Origin: Nigrospora sphaerica
Lineage: Eukaryota > Ascomycota > Sordariomycetes > Amphisphaeriales > Apiosporaceae
Assembly (NCBI GenBank): GCA_018287875.1
Contig: JAGVVL010000009.1
Span: 1,984,001-2,048,000 of the forward strand
Reading direction: 5' to 3'
Length of the DNA: 64,000 nucleotides
Within the stretch, counting starts at the first letter, position 1; each line of letters begins with the position of its first letter. Positions 53,970-64,000 of the stretch are shown here, piece after piece. The translations under genes and the position numbers were made by a program. Below the pieces are notes generated by a model. It saw nothing but the letters and a program-made list of their open reading frames with translations, was not told where the DNA came from and did no database searches.

Positions 53970-56900
53970 CTACCGTCTTTCGACAAGTAGGAAGTGCATG
54001 GCCAGAAAGGCAAGCACCATGAAGACGGCAGCGAAGATGCCCAGATTGATCACGTCCATCCAGAGAGCAGAGTTGTCGAAACCGAAACTGCTCAGAATAG
54101 CCGCACCAGGCACCTTGATATCCAGACCGTACTTCTTGTCCACGAGGAACAGTTTCAGCACTTCGTTGACGATCAAGGCCTCGAAGCCATAGTGGAAGAT
54201 GGACAATGACTGCAGCCAGAGGGCCGCCGAGGGGATGGCGTCGTGGTTCAGCAGTAGGCCGGCGAAGAGCAGCGAGAACAGCATCACTAGCGATCCAATC
54301 AAGTTCGCAATGCTGCTGTCCTTGCAGACAATGCCGATGAAGAGGCAAATGCCCGCCGCGGCCAGGTTGAAGAGGACAAGGACCAGCACAAAGATGAAGA
54401 AGTGCGGCACGTCCGGAACCAGACCTGTCATGGGGTAGATGATTATGCCCATTAGGATCGGCGGAATGATACGCAAGGGAACGACGTCAAATAGCACCTT
54501 GGCGGCAAAGTACGTGATGGGAGCGTAGTAGCCGTTGGCTCTTTCGCGGACGAACAGGAGCCGCTCAGATGCGAACACGTTGAGGCTCGTGAGGGTACTG
54601 AAACCGAACAGGGCCAGGAGGAAGAAGAACAGGCCCAAGCGGTTCTGGAAGCCAGGAATGTCATCGGTGAGACCGTAGAAGAGGAAGCCTGAGAGAACGG
54701 CAAGCAAGATGGCGATAGCATAATGCGTCAACATCAAGAGGGGGTTCCGGTAGAGGTTCTTCCACGTCCGGCCCGACAAGATGACGAACTGTGCCATGTA
54801 ACCAGGGCGGGCGTAGCCTTTGCCAATGACACCCGTGTTGTTGCCTGACCCACTCGAGGTGTGTCCATTTTGGCCATTGGCGCCCCGGGCTGATTCGACA
54901 GCTTGTTGAATCTCATCATGCGTGTTGCCAGCGATATCCGACTCGGCATATGCCTGAATCAAGTCGTCGAGATCAGTGCCCTGGTTGACAGAGGGAGGCA
55001 AGTCGTGGGCTTCCTCCACATGGATCTGGGGCGGCGGTTGCTTTCGAAGCTTGTAGACGCCGTTCTCTTCGTCGACATCAGAAGAAGCAGCAGTGTCAGG
55101 GGTGTTTTTACGTCGGGTGTAGAGCTCGCGGTCCTGTTTCTGGCGAATCGAGTCTTTTCGCTTGGTCTTTGGCCGGCTCGACGAAGGTTCCGTGGAGATG
55201 CTATCGCCGGCAGTGCTGTACCCAGAGATGCTGGGAATGGATTTAACAGCCGTGGTACTGCTCGGGCCGACACTGGCGACATCAGCGTTGATAGTGAGTG
55301 TGCCATCATCGTAAGGCTCCATGGTGCCGGCATGCATCGTGAGGTCGACCAAATAGTCGGCAATGTTGAATCCCGGAGGGCAGGAGTAGCCAATGCGGCT
55401 GAAATAGTCCTGACAGTGGCCAAAGGGTCCCGAGTAGACAGTCTGGCCCTGCGCAAACAGCATGAGCCGATCAAAGAGCGCGACAATGTTGGAACGGGGC
55501 TGGTGGATGGTGAAGATGACGGTCCGTTTGTACGACTTTGCCAAGGTAACCAGACACTCAATGACGTTGTACGCGTTGTACGCGTCGAGACCACTTGTCG
55601 GTTCGTCGAGGAACAGTATGGACGGGCTGGTGACCAGTTCGCACGCGATGCCGACACGCCTCTTCTCGCCACCAGAAATGCCCCTGCCTTTGCCCTCTTC
55701 AGACCCGATCAGAGAGTCTCGGATGTGGTAAATTCCAAGCTGCTTCTCGACTTCCCATACGCGCTGCTCCTTGGCTGCGCGCCCCATGTCACGGGGAAGG
55801 CGCAGCAAGGCCGAGTTCAGGATGGTCTCGTGTACAGTCAGGGTCGGAAGCATGGTGTCTTCCTGGTCCACGAAGCCGACGACGTTCTTGTATTCGGCAT
55901 CGGCAACCTTTTCTCCGTTGACGTAGAAGTCGCCCGTGACGGTACCTCGTTTGTTCTTGCGCGCCAGGATATCCAGGAATGTCGTCTTGCCAGCGCCCGA
56001 GGCACCCATGATAGCCATAACCTCGCCTGGGTGCGCCATGCCCTGAATATGGTCGAGAATGCGCTTTCCGTTCAGGTCGTAGGAGACGTTTTCGAAGTAC
56101 AGCGACGCGGGTTTGTGGTCCGTCATCAGCTTCATGGCTTCATCGTCCGAATCATCCAGGAACACGGCGCCGTACTTGAAGGAGCGCCGGGACAGGTACC
56201 ACGTCAGAAGGATGACGGCCACCAGGAACAGCGAGCATCCGGCGATGACACCAGCGATCAGGGGCGTGTTGATTTTCTTGACGGGTTTTTCATAGCCAGG
56301 AACTTCAGTCTGGTACAAGCATTCACCAGAACGGCATGTGAGGGCAATACTAGGGTCCCCGAAAACGTTTCTGGTCAGCCAGTCGAGCGTGGGTTCCCGG
56401 AACTCGCAGTTGTTGACGCCGTGGTGTTCTTGCAGGCACTCAAACGTGGCGGGGCCCTTGACTTCCTCCTTGAGCATGTCGGTAATGTCCACAGAGCCAT
56501 CCTGGCCGCAGAGCATGCGGTCGGGGACACACTCGCAGGATGCCTTTTGGCATTTGTAGTTGGTGCTGTTCTTGTCGTCGGAGAACTCCGCACCGGAGGC
56601 GCACTCGGTGAGGTGGCAGTAGAAAGACTCGACACGATCAACCCAGACTATACCGCCGGGTTAGTACGAGGCTTGTTTCCTCCGAGCCGCCAGGGCCGGC
56701 TGCTTACATTGAAAGTCGCAGACTCCCGACTCCTTCTCACAAGAGAAGCTGGCCTGAGGGACCTTGCCGTCCAGCATGTCCAAGATCTTACTGTTAGTAA
56801 TGTCGCACATTTGATAGTTCTGCTTCACGACTTCGCCATTTTGGTAGCAGACACCGCCATCGCCAGTCTCCATCAGGGCGTTGCAAGCCTTGTTCTCGGT

Positions 56901-57403
56901 ACAGACGTTGCAGTTGACGCCAGTCCATCCTTCGTCGCATTCGCAAGTGTCGCTCTGTCGTACCGGTCGTTCCTTGCCGCGGGCCAGCGAGCCGCAAGCT
57001 ATAACAGCGTCAGCCAAGAAGACCAGAGATATTATGCACGGGAAGGGGGACACGGACTCGGATCGAGACAGTCGTCGCCTCCAAACCCGGGAGGACAGTC
57101 GCATTTTCCGTTATACTCGTTGCAGTCGGCAAACTGGCTACAGTGATGGGCGGGCAGAAGACAGTTGAAGCTATGGCGGAGAGAGGCCGGGACGGTTAGC
57201 AAGGATAGATGCGCCCGCGGGGGGATGGTCAGGGACGGGTGCGCTCACCAGGGCGGGCAGTCGCTGGGCCGGTCGCCGAGCAGGGCCAGCTGGGCTCGCA
57301 TCATGTCCAGCTGGGTGTAGTTGGTTTGGGCGGCGACGAGGCATGGCGATAGGATGCTGGCCACCAGCGCCAGCGCCCTCAGGCTGACGGAAGGCGGTAC
57401 CAT
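53970..57403 (-). CDS. ADP1: ABCG half-transporter of ADP1 type with EGF-like ectodomain
   Basis: Four exons, 57403-57249, 57170-57058, 56998-56708 and 56647-53970, 3237 nt, 1078 aa; introns 59-78 nt. A signal peptide ([20 protein letters not shown]) leads into a cysteine-rich lumenal region of about 280 residues with EGF-like patterns ([34 protein letters not shown]). A first helix ([20 protein letters not shown], about 314-338) is followed by the nucleotide-binding domain: Walker [10 protein letters not shown] (about 400), signature ISGGEKRR, Walker [13 protein letters not shown], then the H-loop in TIHQPRS. After a charged linker of about 200 residues come six helices, ending FLLVERR. This matches yeast Adp1 (half-size ABCG); its substrate is not established. 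All ATPase motifs are intact. Confidence 0.93.
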
Positions 57404-59310
57404 GTTGGGGGGATCACCACTGCGGCGTTGCGGTGGTATGAGGGAGAGTGGAGGATGGACGGGCTGTTGCGAGCAGCAGCCGAAGACGAAGGGGAGCCGA
57501 TCGGTCGGAGTGACGGCGGCTCAGCCGGCGACCAAGTCGAGGCGACCTGAACCTGGGTGCCTGGACTTGGACCTGGGGCGGCCTAGGATGTACCTCTACG
57601 GGAGAGCTCAAGGGCAGGCCAAGACAGCAGGTCGTGCCCGGAGAAGGTTAGTGCCTAATAACCTAGTAGGCTTGGCCCTTGCGGCTAATAGGATGTCAGC
57701 GCGGCTGCCAAGCTGCGTGGAAGCAGGTAAGCTGTCTGGACACCATACATACGTACCTACCTTACTTCTCCAGTCACCCTCTTTGCACCTGCGTTCGTTC
57801 ACTCCGGAACGGGCGCCAAGCTAAGGTCTATTTCTCGTGCATACACCAGGTGCAGGGCTGGCAACGCTGGTGTTTTGGGTTGGACTACTGGGCCGAAGGT
57901 CGGACAAAGAAGAGGATGGGATGGGATAGGATGCGAGTCCCTTATCGATGCATGGGGGTGGACTGGTGATGGGGCGGACGTGCGCAGAAAGTGTGTCCGC
58001 GTGGGTGCTGCAAGCCACACCCGTTTCGTTACCGTCGCTAATAGCAGAGTGAACGGGCGGGACGACTTGCTTCTTCTTGAAAATGTCCCTTTCACAAGCT
58101 GGCTGGGAAGAAACGCTGAAAGGGTGTCGGAGGCAGCCCAGCGCATGCGTGTGCTACAAAGCGTTGAGGAGATGGATAGCACATGGATGGGAATTGAAAC
58201 TGATCAAGTCGCGCGAGCGAGGAGATGTCGTCACAGCGATGAGGGTGGCTGGAGATACGGGGTGGGGCGTATCGGTGGTATGTACTGGATGTACATGTAC
58301 CTAGGGCAGTGGGTTAGGTAGCATGTGGCTACGAGGCCACGCGACTAGGCGGCGATGGCGGGACCGGGGGACCTGGTGGGCGTTTTACCAATGGAGATTC
58401 ACTCACTCCACACGGGGGCGCGGCCTGGGCGACCTGGGGAACAGATTCGCCGATATCATTCATCCACGGCCAATCGTGGAGATGGTGTCAGCCCGTGTTG
58501 GACCAGCCCAGCGGTTGAGGCGGTCCGGTGCGCATGTGATCAAACTTAGACAACCCACTTCGGTAGTACTTCGTACAAATTCCATCGCGGCTGAGGTGTC
58601 TAAATAGACCAGCTGGCGGTAAAGGTAGAGGGAAATGCTTTTATATTGATCTACCTACTACCTAAAGCACCGATATCTACTCATGTAAGTAAGCAAGTAT
58701 CCAAGGGATGAGACGGGTTTATGAGGAGCTCTACAAGAATGGAGGTAAAGTTACAAGTAGATGATAACGATCTGAAATCAAACTATATGGTGTTTAAGGA
58801 CGGAATCAGCTTAAGTTCCCTCATTAGTCCCCTTTCTCTGTCTCTCTCCCCACTCTCACCCTCCAATACGTCTCCGGGCGCAACCGAGGACCCTGAACAG
58901 TCTCATCTGGCCCTCGACACATAGATGCAACCCTCAACCATGCTATACTATCTACGGATTTGCTAAAAGCTATGGCCTGTGGGTTGAAGATCCCTCCTTC
59001 GCTAGCCCAGATTAATAGCGACATAGACCGGTATCCTTCTATTGGGCAAACCCTTTCGTACCTCACGGTCTGTTCCCCCATTGGTCACTGCCATTCAGCA
59101 ATCACTATCTCCTACTCATCACCAAAGCCCATAGTAACTGTTTTTTAGGATTAATATACATACTTCATTACTGGCTGTAGCCAGTGGATAATATTCACAG
59201 TGAATAATGCATGGCGATGCCTGTACTCCCACGCTTATGCATTCATACACGGGTGATAGGCAGCCAATCCGAGACGCCATAGCCATTCGCCACACAAAAG
59301 GCATGGGCCC
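57404..59310. other. Intergenic region
   Basis: Promoter of the ABCG gene and 3' flank of the small mitochondrial gene. Several GC-rich short frames have no motif; the right half becomes AT-richer (58600-59200). No gene supported. Confidence 0.5.
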
Positions 59311-59646
59311 TTACATGTGTCCATTCAGGATCGCTTGGAAGGCGAATGGCCATCCGAAGACAGTAGCCATGCCGGTTGCATATCTAGACGGGTGGCACAG
59401 TCAATCCCGCGGCCGGCTAACGTGATGTACTTGTCACCGGGGCATGACTTACAGGGCAAACGTTGTGGCTCGGACTCGGATCATCTGAGCGTAGTCGGCA
59501 GGCTGCGACTTGACGCCCATGGACGGCCTGAAGACGGCCCGCAGCTCCTGTACAGCACTGGCGTGGACTTGCTGCAGCGGTCTCTGGGTGGTAAACAGCC
59601 TTTTGGAGACGACCTGGCGAGCAACTCTGGGTATTATGGCAGACAT
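59311..59646 (-). CDS. Small probable mitochondrial inner-membrane protein
   Basis: Two exons, 59646-59453 and 59383-59311, 267 nt, 88 aa; the 69-nt intron has donor GTAAGT and acceptor GTCTAG. The N-terminus MSAIIPRVARQVVSKRLFTT is an amphipathic, Arg-containing presequence with a likely cleavage after the RLFTT region. The middle is hydrophilic, and a single hydrophobic helix spans the splice (TTFALYATGMATVFGWPFAF) before the end ILNGHM. Size and shape match accessory subunits of respiratory-chain complexes or ATP synthase, but I cannot name the family. Read without splicing, the frame stops after 65 residues, before the helix. Confidence 0.75.
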
Positions 59647-60851
59647 GGTGGGGTTTAGTGGGCGTGCAGATGGTGGTATTGAGCGAATTGCACCGAGTAC
59701 GGCCGAAAACCAGCGAAGGTAAGGTCGAGTGGAGGAGGTGGTGCTGTTTGTACAGTGGAACCGAACGTTGATACAAGAGTGAGTGGTGATCTCGAATCTG
59801 GCGAGCAAGAGGACGACAGAACCGCCTTCCCTTCACACTCTTTATAGGTTTCCCGCATCTTCAGGTTCTCCCTCGAAGATCCTTCCAGCAGGGCCTTGCT
59901 GCTGCAAACGGACAAACAAGGCCAGACGGTCAGCTTGCCTGGGGCTGAGTGCCCATCACGATGCGCCTCAGGCCATTGCCAGTCAGGACGGAGGGAATAA
60001 CTCGGAAGCGATGGCCGAACACCCTGAACCGTCGCCTGTAATTCTCTGGATCCGGGGACGGAAATCCAGATGCCTGTGACGGAGAACGAAGGATACCGCT
60101 CGTCAGCGGAATGGTGGTGAGGTTCTGACAGGATTTGTGGGGCCGGTAGCATGATAGTGGTGCGATGCGGATCCGACCGACCGGGATGCCGGGGCGTTCC
60201 CGATGCGTCCCGAGCGCCTGGTTCGGGTCGTCGTGTTTTTCATCATTTCGCATCCCTCGTTGCTGCACGGCACGCGGCTGCGATGGTCAGATGGTGGGCT
60301 GATGCGTCCCAGGGAGAAGGATCAATAAAGAAACGCCGAAGATCCATCTGTTCGCGCGAACGCGAGTGCGCGCGCGTGTGGGTGTAAGCACGAACATGAG
60401 CGTCAGTCTGCAGAAATCCGCCTACACGGCTGTCCTGTGTCTGCAGGACCGAAACGACTCTCCTCTTGTCGCTGCGCAGATGCTCAGCGTCCATCGTGGA
60501 CGTCACCATCTGAGCCCCCGATCACCAAGCTGAACAAAATCAGACCTGGTCGTGGGCTTTCTTTGCGAGAGCTCATAGCTCCTGCAGCCCCTCTTGTGGC
60601 TTTTTCCGGTTTCCAAGGCCCAGGCCGTCGCCGGCTTGACCTTTTGGAGCAAGATGCGGACGATTAAACTTCGACGACCAGTAACTTCCCTCAGCTCATT
60701 GGCGCGGCATGACGTTCACCAAATCGACGAGAGCTGCTTGGACATCACATAAACCGGCCATGTCTCTCGAAATGCTCGCACAGTATCAGAGTCTCAGCAC
60801 CCAAACAGCCGACCCCTTTATTCCTCTCCCTAGAATCGTCCACACGTCGCC
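59647..60851. other. Divergent intergenic region
   Basis: Between the small mitochondrial gene (leftward) and the hemerythrin gene (rightward). Short frames have no motif, and a GCGCG-rich patch lies near 60357-60380. No gene supported. Confidence 0.5.
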
Positions 60852-61727
60852 ATGAGTTTGCGTTTGGCAGCGAACCCCGCGCGGGCCGTGATTTCGGGCC
60901 CCGTCTGCTTCCGCGCAATCCGGCCTAGTCCCGGCGTCGGCCGGGTGAGGTTGCATAGCCAGAGAATTCTTTCCAATGGCCTCGTCTCGGACCGTCCTCC
61001 CAGGGTGCGGCCGAAGACGGGCGACAGGCTCGCCGCCTTTGTGCAAGACCCGGCCGAGCCCGAGGACCTACTCGACCACGAGGGCCCGTGGAACAAGATC
61101 AGTGACGCCGTGAAGAGCGACCATCGCCAGCTCGAGACGTACTACACGAGGATCGTCAACTCGACCGACGCCCAAGAACAGGAACGGTACCAGAATGCGT
61201 TTGTCTGGAAGCTGAGCCGCCACTCCATTGCCGAAGAGTTGGTCTTGTACCCGAGCTTGGAGAAGCACATTCCCGGCGGGTACCTGTTGGCCAAGAAAGA
61301 CCGCAGTCATCACTTGGATGTGAGTTCCAGTCCTGCCGTTTCACGTCTGGGGAACCAACTGACGCGCTTGCAGATCAAGGCGCAGCTCTACACGTTCCAA
61401 AAGCTCCAGCCCGGCGACAAGCAGTTCATACCTGTTCTGAAGACGCTTTGGAAGGAGCTCAAAGACCACATGAAGGAGGAAGAGGAGCATGACATGACGC
61501 AGCTTGAGGCCGCCATCTCTGACACCAGGTCCCGGGCGATTGCCGACAAGTTCGAGTATCGCAAGAATGTAAGCCCGACGAGGAGCCACCCGTGGGTTCC
61601 CAACACGCTGCCTTGGGAGACCCTGTTCGGATCCGTCGTCGCGCCATGGGATAAGATGATGGACCGATGGCGGCAGTGGCCTCGGGATCTCGACCGGCAT
61701 ACGGGGACGCCGCCGTCACCCTCATGA
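60852..61727 (+). CDS. Hemerythrin/HHE-domain protein, probably mitochondrial
   Basis: Two exons, 60852-61319 and 61374-61727, 822 nt, 273 aa. The first 45 residues are Arg/Ala/Ser-rich without acids (MSLRLAANPARAVIS ... RVRLHSQRI), a likely mitochondrial presequence. The HHE cation-binding domain follows: SDHRQLETYY, SRHSIAEELVLYPSLEKH, SHHLDIKAQLYTF and DHMKEEEEHDM. These supply the His/Glu set of a four-helix di-iron site. The C-terminus (PTRSHPWVPNTLPWETLFGS) is typical of fungal members. The 54-nt intron (GTGAGT, branch CTGAC, acceptor TGCAG) is a multiple of three without stops and falls between HHLD and IKAQL. Roles proposed for such proteins are iron, oxygen or NO binding; the specific role is unknown. 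Confidence 0.9.
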   Translation: MSLRLAANPARAVISGPVCFRAIRPSPGVGRVRLHSQRILSNGLVSDRPPRVRPKTGDRLAAFVQDPAEPEDLLDHEGPWNKISDAVKSDHRQLETYYTRIVNSTDAQEQERYQNAFVWKLSRHSIAEELVLYPSLEKHIPGGYLLAKKDRSHHLDVSSSPAVSRLGNQLTRLQIKAQLYTFQKLQPGDKQFIPVLKTLWKELKDHMKEEEEHDMTQLEAAISDTRSRAIADKFEYRKNVSPTRSHPWVPNTLPWETLFGSVVAPWDKMMDRWRQWPRDLDRHTGTPPSPS

Positions 61728-61856
61728 GACCCGCGTCTCCTCTGCCGGTGGGGAGATGCGGAAAGTCGGAAAGACTGCCCTGGTGCCGTGGCTATGCACG
61801 TGTCTGGTTTTCCACTTGTAGCTAGCATTGAAGTCGACCGATTTGCCATGCGACTT

Positions 61857-62786
61857 TCACGGCTTCCTGCAGAGCCTCCACAATAAATACATGCTTCCCC
61901 CAGTTGCGACTCCAAGGCCGAGCCATATCGAAGCCAGCTTTCGCAGGAGAGCGTTCGTGTACGCCTCTACAGCTTCGGCCTCGTTGGCCCGAGGGAAAGG
62001 TGTGCTGGGGACCGGTTTGTCCAGGAACTTGCACAGGGGTCCCCAGCCTTCCCCGAGTCCCATGACCAACAGCCTGTCTTTCGGGACAGATTCGATGACC
62101 CAGTCGTTGTAGGCGTCGATGAGTTCTGTGGGGGGCTGTCAGCCTCGCTGTCGCGTTACGTGTTCGCACCAGAGCAAACGGCGGCAGGGCGGGACAAAGT
62201 ACCGGGGCCAGGCGGCTTCCCGCCGAGGAGCGCGTCGGAGTGACTCTTCCACTCCCGCACGATGCCAGGAAACCACCTCGTGGTGGGCATGGGCAGCGTC
62301 AGCACCGGAAGATACCAGGCCGTCGCGTTGACCATTAGGGGCTTCACGCTGTCCCACCACCTCGCCGGGTCCCGTCTGACCAGAACGACCTTGGCCTCGG
62401 GGTAGAGCTCCACCAACTCGGGGATGAAGTCGATACACGGCATATCCGTGCAGCCGACAAACCCGCCCGTCACATCTTTGAGGAGCTTCAACGTACGCTC
62501 CTTGTCGCCGGCCCTCCGCGCTTCGAAGGCGTCGAGGAACTTTTTGGGAAAGCCTGAGGGGCACGTCAGTTGAGCACTCCCGGAGTGTGAGGGCGGCGGC
62601 ATGGGATGCGCTTGTCTCACTATCTTCGCGCGACTGCACATGGGTGCCACCATGCATGACAGGGCCGTCGAGGAGCGTCTCCAAGGCCAGCTGCATGGAG
62701 ACAGTGCCGGTGCGGCAGTAGCCGGCGCCGATGACCTGGAACTTGGTGGTGGACGGGTCTCCCGCCTTGGACGGAACACCACCCAT
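61857..62786 (-). CDS. P-loop sulfotransferase-like protein (Sulfotransfer_4)
   Basis: Three exons, 62786-62621, 62553-62203 and 62125-61857, 786 nt, 261 aa; introns 67 and 77 nt. The N-terminus carries the nucleotide/5'-phosphosulfate loop GAGYCRTGTVSMQLAL. Then come the helical segment PKKFLDAFEARR, DMPCIDFIPEL and the 3'-phosphate-binding element KVVLVRRDPARWWDSV. Later WKSHSDALL and ELIDAYNDWVIESVPKDRLL lead to the LGEGWGPLCKFL motif. A C-terminal hydrophobic helix (ASIWLGLGVATGGSMYLLW) suggests tail anchoring. These features fit the fungal Sulfotransfer_4 / NAD-dependent-epimerase-neighbour group whose acceptors are mostly unknown. It converges closely with the hemerythrin gene, about 130 bp between stops. 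Confidence 0.88.
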
Positions 62787-63490
62787 GATGACTGAGGATC
62801 AAACGGTTCTGTACGAGTGTGCTAGGTGGGTGGCATTGCGGAAGTTCACCCAAAGCCCGCGGGCGTCGGCCCTTTTTGGCACCCTTGCCATGGCGCCAGT
62901 GCTAGCTCAAGTAACTACATTAGCCGTGTGCTAGCTCAAGTAACTAGTCGTGCGCGGACGGGCACCCGAAACTCGACTGTTCAGCCCAGTTCGGCTCTGC
63001 TCCCTATCTCTGCCTTGGCCGAAACGAAAGAGAGCCATTCAGCTGAATGTGGCGTAGTAGCGGGTTACGCCCGATGCTTCTGCCCCTGTGAGCGGATACA
63101 GCTCCGATCAAAGAATCTGGCCAAGCCAATCAATCTGTCGTTATAGTACAGGGGCTGTATAGCAGGGGGTGACCATTTCTAAATTTGGAGTACATGTCCT
63201 TGTCGTCAACCCGTCAACCCGTTTGTCCACCCACGACCATCGCAAACGTTTTCATTGCCAAATGAGCTGCCAATATTCTCCGTACCGATGGGGAACTGTA
63301 AGTCTCGGTTAGTACAAGGTTCTATGTCAAAAAGTTGCAACGGCTGGTAGCGACCCACCCAAGTCTGCATTTCCATCTGTCAAAAACACGCAGCTGTGCA
63401 ACAAACGAGGTTCCGAAACATACTGTTCCAAGAACTCTCCCCATGGGGAATCCATCCTAGCAGCCACATGATTCCACCGTGAGCGAGTAC
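62787..63490. other. Intergenic region
   Basis: Upstream of the sulfotransferase gene and downstream of the terminal hypothetical. A 17-nt word GCTAGCTCAAGTAACTA is repeated at about 62902 and 62930. A minus-strand frame at about 63330-63480 has protein-like composition and could be a further exon of the terminal gene. Confidence 0.45.
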
Positions 63491-63943
63491 TCAGGGCGGA
63501 AGGGGCCACACTCGGCGCAACTTATGAGCCATTCTGGTGAACTTGGCGGGATCGATATTGTGTCGCATCGCAACACGAGCAACCTTGGACGGCTTAGAAG
63601 GATTAACAACCTCACGAACCGACGAGTAATGGGCGCATCCACAGAGGAAGGCCACGGCCTGGTAGAACATCCATCGCGAGGTGAACTTGGCCAGCATGTA
63701 GCCGTAGTGCAATACGCCACGCCAAGAGGCAGTCAGATGGTGGGGCATCGGCGCGATGGGAGACCCTTCGTGATGGGCCCGGCTGATGGTGAAGATGACA
63801 TCCGCTGTCTCACTGGCCTTGTGCAACCTGCCTAAAGCCAGTCGGCGCTCTTCCAGTTCTTCCTGTAGTCGATTACGGTGCCACGACGCCGATTGGCGTG
63901 GGAGTCCGAGCATTCTGTGCCAGCGGCCGAGAAAAGAGGACAT
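63491..63943 (-). CDS. Hypothetical protein, 150 aa
   Basis: An uninterrupted frame from ATG 63943 to a stop at 63491. The N-terminal half is Arg-rich and helical (LQEELEERRLALGRLHKASE). The middle has a moderately hydrophobic segment (HYGYMLAKFTSRWMFYQAVAFLCG) that could be a membrane helix. No motif known to me. The sequence after the stop could continue through a weak donor at RRV (GTGTGG) into further coding-like sequence near 63430-63320, so the C-terminus is uncertain. The left neighbour is the sulfotransferase gene on the same strand; no functional link is evident. Confidence 0.5.
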   Translation of the reverse strand: MSSFLGRWHRMLGLPRQSASWHRNRLQEELEERRLALGRLHKASETADVIFTISRAHHEGSPIAPMPHHLTASWRGVLHYGYMLAKFTSRWMFYQAVAFLCGCAHYSSVREVVNPSKPSKVARVAMRHNIDPAKFTRMAHKLRRVWPLPP

Positions 63944-64000
63944 GATTGGTGCAGGCGGCGGTGGTGACGGTTTGCGGTGTTTCTGTGCGTGTTTCTTTGT

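Noticed and set aside
54903..57146. 747-codon plus-strand open frame
   Set aside because: Antisense shadow of the ABCG transporter; its composition mirrors the GC-rich codons of the real gene and it has no motif.
1..64000. tRNA, rRNA, CRISPR, bacterial operon or riboswitch signals
   Set aside because: Scanned by eye for B-box-like GGTTCGANTCC, 5S-like and direct-repeat-spacer patterns; only isolated partial matches (for example near 20667 and 27245) without the rest of the structure.

Overview
The window looks like chromosomal DNA of a filamentous ascomycete, most likely a Sordariomycete. The evidence is many short (about 38-210 nt) GT-AG introns with CTRAY branch points, GC-rich third codon positions, long GC-rich and CT-rich intergenic stretches, one AT-rich island beside a LINE fragment, and fungal families (But2 domain, HET domain, DUF1769, ADP1-type ABCG, fungal mS26, NOG2). 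There are no bacterial operons, CRISPR arrays, or rRNA or tRNA genes that I could recognise. Exon joins were worked out by hand from splice signals and frame closure; nearly every multi-exon model listed closes to an exact multiple of three.

Region by region. 1-302: 3' end of a plus-strand gene entering from the left. 2.7-9.3 kb: a DHA1 MFS exporter, a ten-exon secreted type-B carboxylesterase and a small secreted protein. 9.3-16 kb: a GC-rich, low-complexity stretch that is almost gene-free, with G4-prone tracts, a purine/pyrimidine-alternating block and one possible small CxxC protein. 16-22 kb: an aldo-keto reductase, a class IIA HAD hydrolase (CECR5/HDHD5-like) and a three-exon 76-residue cysteine-rich membrane microprotein. 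22-29 kb: the accessory part, with a 48-bp tandem duplication, a truncated non-LTR retrotransposon, an AT-rich (RIP-like) island, a secreted 10-cysteine protein directly beside it, and a decayed HET-domain gene. 29-41 kb: a seven-exon membrane protein, a small hypothetical, a DUF1769 protein, an F-box protein, a small cupin and a membrane-anchored alpha/beta hydrolase. 43-54 kb: a large disordered P/Q-rich protein, a But2-domain secreted protein, and the divergent NOG2 / mS26 pair. 54-64 kb: an ADP1-type ABCG transporter, a tiny probable mitochondrial membrane protein, a hemerythrin-domain protein, a Sulfotransfer_4 family protein and a terminal hypothetical.

Functionally the right half is mostly conserved housekeeping: 60S maturation (NOG2), mitochondrial small-subunit ribosome (mS26), ubiquitin targeting (F-box) and transport. 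The left third and the 22-29 kb island carry the variable, secreted or defence-type genes (exporter, esterase, small secreted proteins, HET relic). The best candidates for undescribed biology are the two small multi-exon cysteine-motif genes, the secreted 10-Cys protein at the AT-rich border, and a set of in-frame stop-free introns.
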